A stretch of 57,483 nt of DNA from Streptomyces oceani. GTDB taxonomy: Bacteria > Actinomycetota > Actinomycetes > Streptomycetales > Streptomycetaceae. The notes under the pieces were generated by a model. It was not told where the DNA came from and did no database searches. It worked only from the letters and a program-made list of their open reading frames with translations. A program made the translations under genes and the position numbers. How positions within the stretch are numbered: position 1 is the stretch's first letter; each line of letters begins with the position of its first letter. Location: contig NZ_LJGU01000123.1 of NCBI RefSeq assembly GCF_001751245.1, positions 21,400 to 78,882 of the forward strand, in the 5' to 3' direction. Of the stretch, positions 52,887 through 57,483 are shown one piece after another.

Positions 52887-54980
52887 ATGACCACGTCCCG
52901 TGCGTTGCGTGTCGGGGTCGACATCGGTGGAACGTTCACGGACATGGCGATCCTGGACGACTCCGGGATCGTCGCCGTGGGGAAGACTCTCACCACCCAC
53001 CAGGAGCCCGCCGCGGCCGTCGAGCACGTCCTGCGCCAGACCCTCCACGAACACCGGCTCGCCGCCAGCGACATCACCAGCGTGGTGCACGGCACCACCC
53101 TGGTGACGAACGCGCTCATCGAGCGTCGCGGAGCCCCCACCGCCCTGCTCACCACCGAGGGCTTCCGGGACGTGGTCGAGATGGGCCGCGAGCACCGGTA
53201 CGAGCTGTACGACCTCGGGCTGGAGCTGCCGCGACCGCTGGTTCCCAGGCACCTGCGATTCGGCGTACGGGAGCGCGTGCTCGCGGACGGCAGCGTGGAC
53301 ACCGCTCTGGACACCACGACGGTGAGGCAACTCGCGGTGGAACTGGCGGACGCCGGCGTCGAGGCCGTGGCCGTGTGCTTCCTGCACAGCCACACCAACA
53401 GCGCGCACGAACGGCAGGCCCGGGAGGTCATCGCCGCCGCGGCGCCGCACCTGCGAGTGGCGCTGTCCAGTGAGGTGAACCCGGAGATACGGGAGTTCGA
53501 GCGAAGCTCCACCACCGTGGCGAACGTCTACGTACAGCAACTCGTGGAGACGTACCTGGACGACCTGCGCGGCCGGCTGCGGGGCATCGGCCTGCGGAGC
53601 GACCCGTTGATCATGCTGTCGAACGGCGGTCTCGCCGCCGTGGACGTCGCGCGCCGGTTCCCGATCCGGATGCTGGAGTCCGGGCCGGCCGGTGGGGCGT
53701 TGGGAGCCCTGGCCTTCGGGAGTACCGCCGGCCGGCCCGACCAACTGGCCTTCGACATGGGCGGTACCACCGCCAAGCTCTGCATGATCGAGGGGAGTCG
53801 CCCCCTGGTCACCCACACCTTCGAGGTGGACCGGGTGTACCGGTTGCGGCAGGGCTCCGGACTGCCCGTACGGGCTCCGGTCATCGACATGATCGAGATC
53901 GGCACCGGCGGCGGTTCGATCGCCCGCGTCGACGCGCTCGGACTGATCACCGTCGGTCCGGACTCGGCCGGTTCCGAGCCGGGGCCGGTGAGTTACGGCC
54001 GGGGAGGCCGGCACTGCACCGTCACGGACGCGGACGTCGTCCTGGGGTACCTCGACCCGGACGGTTTCCTCGGGGGCGACATGGTGCTCGACGCCGCCGC
54101 GGCCGCGGCCAGCATCGAGGAGGAGATCGCCCGCCCCCTCGGCATCGGCGTGGCCGAGGCGGCCTGGGGGATACACGCGACCGCCAACGAGAGCATGGCG
54201 AACGCCGCCCGGGTGCACGCCGTCGAACGCGGCCAGGACCCGGCCCGGGTGCCCCTGTTCGTATCCGGCGGGAACGGTCCGCTGCACGGTCCCGGTGTGG
54301 CGGTCGCCCTGCGCAGCCCCGCCGTGGTGGTGCCTCCGGCCGCCGGCGTACTGAGCGCGCTGGGATTCCTGTCCGCTCCCATGTCCATCGACATCGTCCG
54401 CTCCAGGCACGCTCCATTGGGCACGGTGTCTCCCGACACGGCGCAGGCGATCTTCGACGAGATGGAGGACGAGGGCGTTCGACTGCTGGACCAGTCGGGC
54501 GTCCCCGCGGCCGAGGTCCAGCACGAACGCACCCTGGACATGCGGTTCGTGGGCCAGGGCAGCGAGGTCGAGGTGCCCGTGCCGCCGCTCTCGGGAGGGT
54601 GGCGGGAAGACCTCGCGGCCCGCTTCGCCGAGCAGTACCGGCAACGCTTCGGCACCGTCGCCCCGGAGGGCGTCGAGACGGAGATCCTCACCTGGCGGGT
54701 CTGTTCACGTGGCCCGGACCCGAGCGCCAGGCTGAGGCTGGCCGGTACGGACACCGCGTCGGACGCCCTGCTCGGCCACCGGGACGCGTACTTCCCTGCC
54801 AGCGGCCACATATCCACCGCCGTGTACGACCGCTACCGGCTGGACCCCGGCGCGGTGCTGTCAGGGCCGGCCCTCGTGCGGGAGAAGGAATCCACCCTGG
54901 TCGTCCCGCCAGCGGCCCGTTGCACCGTCACCGAGGACAGCAGCATCCTTGTCGAGTTCACCCAGGGAGAACCGCGATGA
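52887..54980 (+). CDS. hyuA: Hydantoinase A / oxoprolinase-type ATP-dependent amidohydrolase, A subunit
   Basis: The 697-residue protein has the N-terminal HyuA actin-like ATPase motif RVGVDIGGTFTDMAILD and VVHGTTLVTNALIERRGAP. It also has the second ATP-binding segment ESGPAGGALGALAFG and AFDMGGTTAKLCMIEG, followed by a zinc-type IEIGTGGGSIAR block. HyuA/HyuB pairs (N-methylhydantoinase, 5-oxoprolinase, acetone carboxylase, caprolactamase-like enzymes) open cyclic amides or carboxylate ketones at the cost of ATP. GGAGGAGG precedes ATG 52887. ATGA overlap couples it to hyuB. A double GntR operator lies upstream. Confidence 0.93.
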   Translation: MTTSRALRVGVDIGGTFTDMAILDDSGIVAVGKTLTTHQEPAAAVEHVLRQTLHEHRLAASDITSVVHGTTLVTNALIERRGAPTALLTTEGFRDVVEMGREHRYELYDLGLELPRPLVPRHLRFGVRERVLADGSVDTALDTTTVRQLAVELADAGVEAVAVCFLHSHTNSAHERQAREVIAAAAPHLRVALSSEVNPEIREFERSSTTVANVYVQQLVETYLDDLRGRLRGIGLRSDPLIMLSNGGLAAVDVARRFPIRMLESGPAGGALGALAFGSTAGRPDQLAFDMGGTTAKLCMIEGSRPLVTHTFEVDRVYRLRQGSGLPVRAPVIDMIEIGTGGGSIARVDALGLITVGPDSAGSEPGPVSYGRGGRHCTVTDADVVLGYLDPDGFLGGDMVLDAAAAAASIEEEIARPLGIGVAEAAWGIHATANESMANAARVHAVERGQDPARVPLFVSGGNGPLHGPGVAVALRSPAVVVPPAAGVLSALGFLSAPMSIDIVRSRHAPLGTVSPDTAQAIFDEMEDEGVRLLDQSGVPAAEVQHERTLDMRFVGQGSEVEVPVPPLSGGWREDLAARFAEQYRQRFGTVAPEGVETEILTWRVCSRGPDPSARLRLAGTDTASDALLGHRDAYFPASGHISTAVYDRYRLDPGAVLSGPALVREKESTLVVPPAARCTVTEDSSILVEFTQGEPR

Positions 54981-56713
54981 CCCCGACCTCCAGCTCCGAG
55001 CAGTCGGTCGACCCGGTGGTGGTCGGCCTGGTGGCGAACCGGCTGCACTCGTTGCTCGACGAACAACAGGCGGCCCTGGTGAACACGGCGTTCAGCCCGG
55101 TGGTGCGGGAGTCACTGGACCTGGCCTGCGCGGTGTTCGACAGCCGGGGCCGGATGATCGGGCAGTCCTCCAACGGCACCCCGGGGCACATCAACGCCAT
55201 GGCCACCGGGATGGAACACATCGTCGCGGAGTACCCGCGCACGGCGTTGGCCGACGGGGACGTGCTGATCACGAACGACCCGTGGATGACCGCGGGCCAG
55301 ATCAACGACCTCACGGTAGCCACGCCGGTCTTCCTCGAGGGGACGCTCATCGCCTGGTTCGCCAGCTGCTGCCACTCCCCGGACATCGGCGGGCGCATCC
55401 TCTCCGCCGCCGCGCACGAGGTCTTCGAGGAGGGCCTACGGCTGCCGATCGTCAAGCTGCGTACCGCCGAAGGGCCGAACGAGACCCTGGAGAGGCTCAT
55501 CCGCGCCAACGTACGCACTCCCGACGAGACGATGGGCGACATCTACGCCCAGGTCGCGGCCAACCAGGTGGGCGCCCGCAGTCTCGGCGCGATGCTGCGG
55601 GAGTTCGGATTGGAGAGTGTCGACGCCGTCGCCGCGGAGATCATGACGCGCTCCGAGAGGGCCCTGCGGGCGGCACTCCGCGAGCTGCGCGACGGGCGGT
55701 ACGAGTCCCGGATGACCTCCGACGGATTCGACGGCCAGGCGATCGACCTCGCGGTCGCGGTCACCATCGACGGGGACCGGGTCGACGTCGACTACACCGG
55801 TTCCTCCCCGCAGTCACCGTACGGCGTGAACGTCGTGCTCAACTACACCAGGGCGTACACCTCCTTCGCGATCAAGGCCGCCCTCGCTCCCGAAGTGCCG
55901 CACAACGCGGGCTCGTTCCGCCCCGTACGCGTACGCGCGCCGCGTGGTTCGGTGCTGAACTGCGTCGATCCCGCTCCGGTCGCCTCCCGCCACCTGGTCG
56001 GACACTTCCTGCCGAGCCTGCTCTTCGACGCGCTGCGGGACGCGGTCCCCGGTGGGTTGCCGGCGACCAGCTCGGACGCCCTGTGGATGACCGTGTGGCG
56101 GGGCGGCGAGACGGGCGAGGCGCACCCCTTCACGCTGACGGTGTTCGGGGCCGGCGGCGTCGGCGGACGTCCGGACAAGGACGGGCTGAACACGACGGGC
56201 TTCCCCACCGGTGTGCGGGCCGCGCCCACGGAGGTGCTCGAGACCCTCACCCCCCTCGTCCAGCGCCAGCGTGAGCTGCGGCCCGACTCCGGCGGACCGG
56301 GGACGTACCGTGGCGGACTCGGTCAGGTGGTGCGGGTGGGGCGCCGGGGGCGGCACGGATGGTCCGTCAACGCCAACATCGACCGGCTCGACTACCCCGC
56401 TCCCGGAGCCGAGGGCGGCCTGCCCGGAGCCCCCGGGGAGTTCACCGACACCGTCTCCGGGGAACCGCTCGCCCGCAAGCAGTTGGTGCGGCTCGACCCG
56501 GAGGCGGAGGTCCGGCTGTCGTTCCCGGGCGGCGGCGGATACGGCGCGCCGCGGGCGCGCACGGTCGAGCGGGTCCTCGACGATGTAGTCAACGGCTACG
56601 TGAGCATCCGCTCGGCCCGTGAACACTACGGAGTACAGGTCGAGTACGTCGGGGAGCCGACTGCGCTCGTCCGGCCCCCGGAGAACTACCGCATCGTCCG
56701 ATCGGGCGACTGA
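54977..56713 (+). CDS. hyuB: Hydantoinase B / oxoprolinase-type amidohydrolase, B subunit
   Basis: The 578-residue HyuB subunit has the family motifs VANRLHSLLDEQQAALVNTAFSPVVRESLDLACAVFD and GHINAMATGMEHIV. Also present are DVLITNDPWMTAGQINDLTV, FASCCHSPDIGG and the C-terminal SFPGGGGYGAP. It is the usual length for bacterial HyuB. The start overlaps the hyuA stop by ATGA. Together they act as one enzyme complex in the cytoplasm; the actual substrate is not defined by sequence alone. Confidence 0.93.
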   Translation: MTPTSSSEQSVDPVVVGLVANRLHSLLDEQQAALVNTAFSPVVRESLDLACAVFDSRGRMIGQSSNGTPGHINAMATGMEHIVAEYPRTALADGDVLITNDPWMTAGQINDLTVATPVFLEGTLIAWFASCCHSPDIGGRILSAAAHEVFEEGLRLPIVKLRTAEGPNETLERLIRANVRTPDETMGDIYAQVAANQVGARSLGAMLREFGLESVDAVAAEIMTRSERALRAALRELRDGRYESRMTSDGFDGQAIDLAVAVTIDGDRVDVDYTGSSPQSPYGVNVVLNYTRAYTSFAIKAALAPEVPHNAGSFRPVRVRAPRGSVLNCVDPAPVASRHLVGHFLPSLLFDALRDAVPGGLPATSSDALWMTVWRGGETGEAHPFTLTVFGAGGVGGRPDKDGLNTTGFPTGVRAAPTEVLETLTPLVQRQRELRPDSGGPGTYRGGLGQVVRVGRRGRHGWSVNANIDRLDYPAPGAEGGLPGAPGEFTDTVSGEPLARKQLVRLDPEAEVRLSFPGGGGYGAPRARTVERVLDDVVNGYVSIRSAREHYGVQVEYVGEPTALVRPPENYRIVRSGD

Positions 56714-56802
56714 GCGGCACACGGCCCCGCCGAGCGACGCGGACGGGTCGGGGTGGGCCGGGGCTCGCGATCCGCTCCGGACGGCGCGCGTTAGGGTGCC
56801 GC

Positions 56803-57483
56803 GTGACCACTGCTTCCCGTACGACGTCCCACGAACCCGCGCTCGGCACCGCCCGGCTGTCCGAGGCCGGACTGCTGGAGCATGTCGAACAGGGCGCCCG
56901 TTGGCCGGCGTTGCTCTGGACGCCGGGACCCGGCTGGCGGATGCTGTCCACCGCCGTGCTGGGTGGTGGCTGGGGAGAGCGGCACTGGGTGCTCAACGCG
57001 CAGGTGCCACCGGGATACGGGCGTACGGACCCGGCCGACCACCTGGCCGCCATCGCGGCCGGGGCCGGGGCGACCGGCCCCGGGGTGGGCCTGATGACCG
57101 CCGCGCACCTGACCGACCGCGGGTGGGCCACCGACGGGGGCGTGCACGCGCTGGTCACGGCCGGGGTCGGGGTGCACGGGTGGGCGGCCGCCCCGACACG
57201 GGACGTCGGCGCGGACGCCGCCTCCGACGTCGGCGCGGATATCGGCACGGACGTGGGCCCGCGTGCCGGGGCGGGCTATCACGCGGGGACCGTCAACATC
57301 GTGTTCGCGCTGCCCGTGCCGCTGAGCCCGTCCGCTCTGGTGAACGCCGTCACCACCGCTACGGAGGCCAAGGTCCAGGCCTTGCGGGACGCCGGATACG
57401 ATGCCTCCGGCACGCCGACGGACGCGGTCTGCGCCGCCGCTCCGGACGCCGGGCGCGGCCGGTCGGAGGATCCCTTCGCCGGT
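56803..57483 (+). CDS. cbiZ: Adenosylcobinamide amidohydrolase CbiZ-like (3' end outside the window)
   Basis: The open frame from GTG 56803 runs to the end of the window (227 codons, incomplete). It shows the CbiZ signature TVNIVFALPVPLSPSALVNAV followed by TATEAKVQALRDAGYD and the TPTDAVC motif. CbiZ removes the aminopropanol arm of adenosylcobinamide so imported corrinoid can re-enter B12 synthesis. An unusual stretch of Asp/Val/Gly/Ala repeats (DVGADAASDVGADIGTDVG) is inserted before the conserved GTVNIV block. The hydrophilic tail after residue 210 is cut off. Confidence 0.85.
   Translation, partial: MTTASRTTSHEPALGTARLSEAGLLEHVEQGARWPALLWTPGPGWRMLSTAVLGGGWGERHWVLNAQVPPGYGRTDPADHLAAIAAGAGATGPGVGLMTAAHLTDRGWATDGGVHALVTAGVGVHGWAAAPTRDVGADAASDVGADIGTDVGPRAGAGYHAGTVNIVFALPVPLSPSALVNAVTTATEAKVQALRDAGYDASGTPTDAVCAAAPDAGRGRSEDPFAG

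Overview
The window is about 57 kb of very GC-rich DNA. Third codon positions are almost all G or C, starts are often GTG or TTG, and several gene families are typical of Streptomyces: conservon signalling operons, DUF397/XRE pairs, SepF-like proteins, Rpf muralytic enzymes and streptogrisin-type proteases. It is best read as a chromosomal segment of a Streptomyces or close relative. From memory, the order tyrA-cmk-acyltransferase-der through to the sepF-like gene and the DUF5685 gene follows the S. coelicolor SCO1762 to SCO1748 neighbourhood. I could not check this.

Layout. 1-7.4 kb: a decayed nucleotidyltransferase gene, the tyrA-cmk-acyltransferase-der run, two conserved hypotheticals and a secreted Rpf/LysM protein. 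7.7-18.5 kb: a gene of unknown function split by a complete 9,644-bp Tn3-family transposon (8772-18415). The element has near-perfect 42-bp terminal inverted repeats and a 5-bp AGGTC target duplication. It carries tnpA, a zinc-finger serine resolvase and a broad-spectrum mercury-resistance cargo: an ArsR-type repressor, a MerT-like protein, a thioredoxin-like lipoprotein and a CcdA-like membrane protein on one strand, and merA, merB and a membrane protein on the other. The two arms diverge from a promoter region with two copies of a 20-bp dyad. 18.6-28.8 kb: a WYL regulator, an I78-like small protein, a PAP2 phosphatase, a DHA2 exporter, an acyl-CoA dehydrogenase, a HEAT-like pseudogene, a SepF-like protein, a Cys-rich DUF5685 protein and an SPFH/slipin protein. 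28.8-29.8 kb: a gene-poor stretch with a candidate structured RNA. 29.8-40.8 kb: a streptogrisin-type protease, asd, a metallophosphoesterase, a GNAT protein, a Phe-rich leader peptide before a THUMP methyltransferase, a second methyltransferase, a TetR/quinone-oxidoreductase pair, a HATPase/XRE/DUF397 trio and an SDR. 40.8-46.3 kb: a complete conservon (cvnA-B-C-D plus two P450 genes) with overlapping genes; one P450 lacks the ExxR arginine. 47.0-56.7 kb: a catabolic island with an amino-acid dehydrogenase, an HglS/DUF1338 2-oxoadipate dioxygenase/decarboxylase, a LysR regulator, an MHS transporter, a GntR regulator and HyuA/HyuB ATP-dependent amidohydrolase subunits. 56.8 kb to the end: a cbiZ-like cobinamide amidohydrolase cut by the window edge.

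How it works together. The transposon encodes a self-contained route for mercury: sensing, uptake, C-Hg cleavage by MerB and Hg(II) reduction by MerA. In the catabolic island, three copies of one 13-bp palindrome (ATCGTC-N-GACGAT) lie in front of the transporter and in the gntR/hyuA divergent promoter, which predicts one GntR regulon. The enzymes suggest import and ATP-dependent opening of a lactam or cyclic imide. Deamination to a 2-oxoacid and HglS chemistry may then follow. This pathway is an inference; the operators and enzyme motifs are directly visible. Two older genes (57-517 and 24847-25283) look broken by frameshifts or a stop codon.
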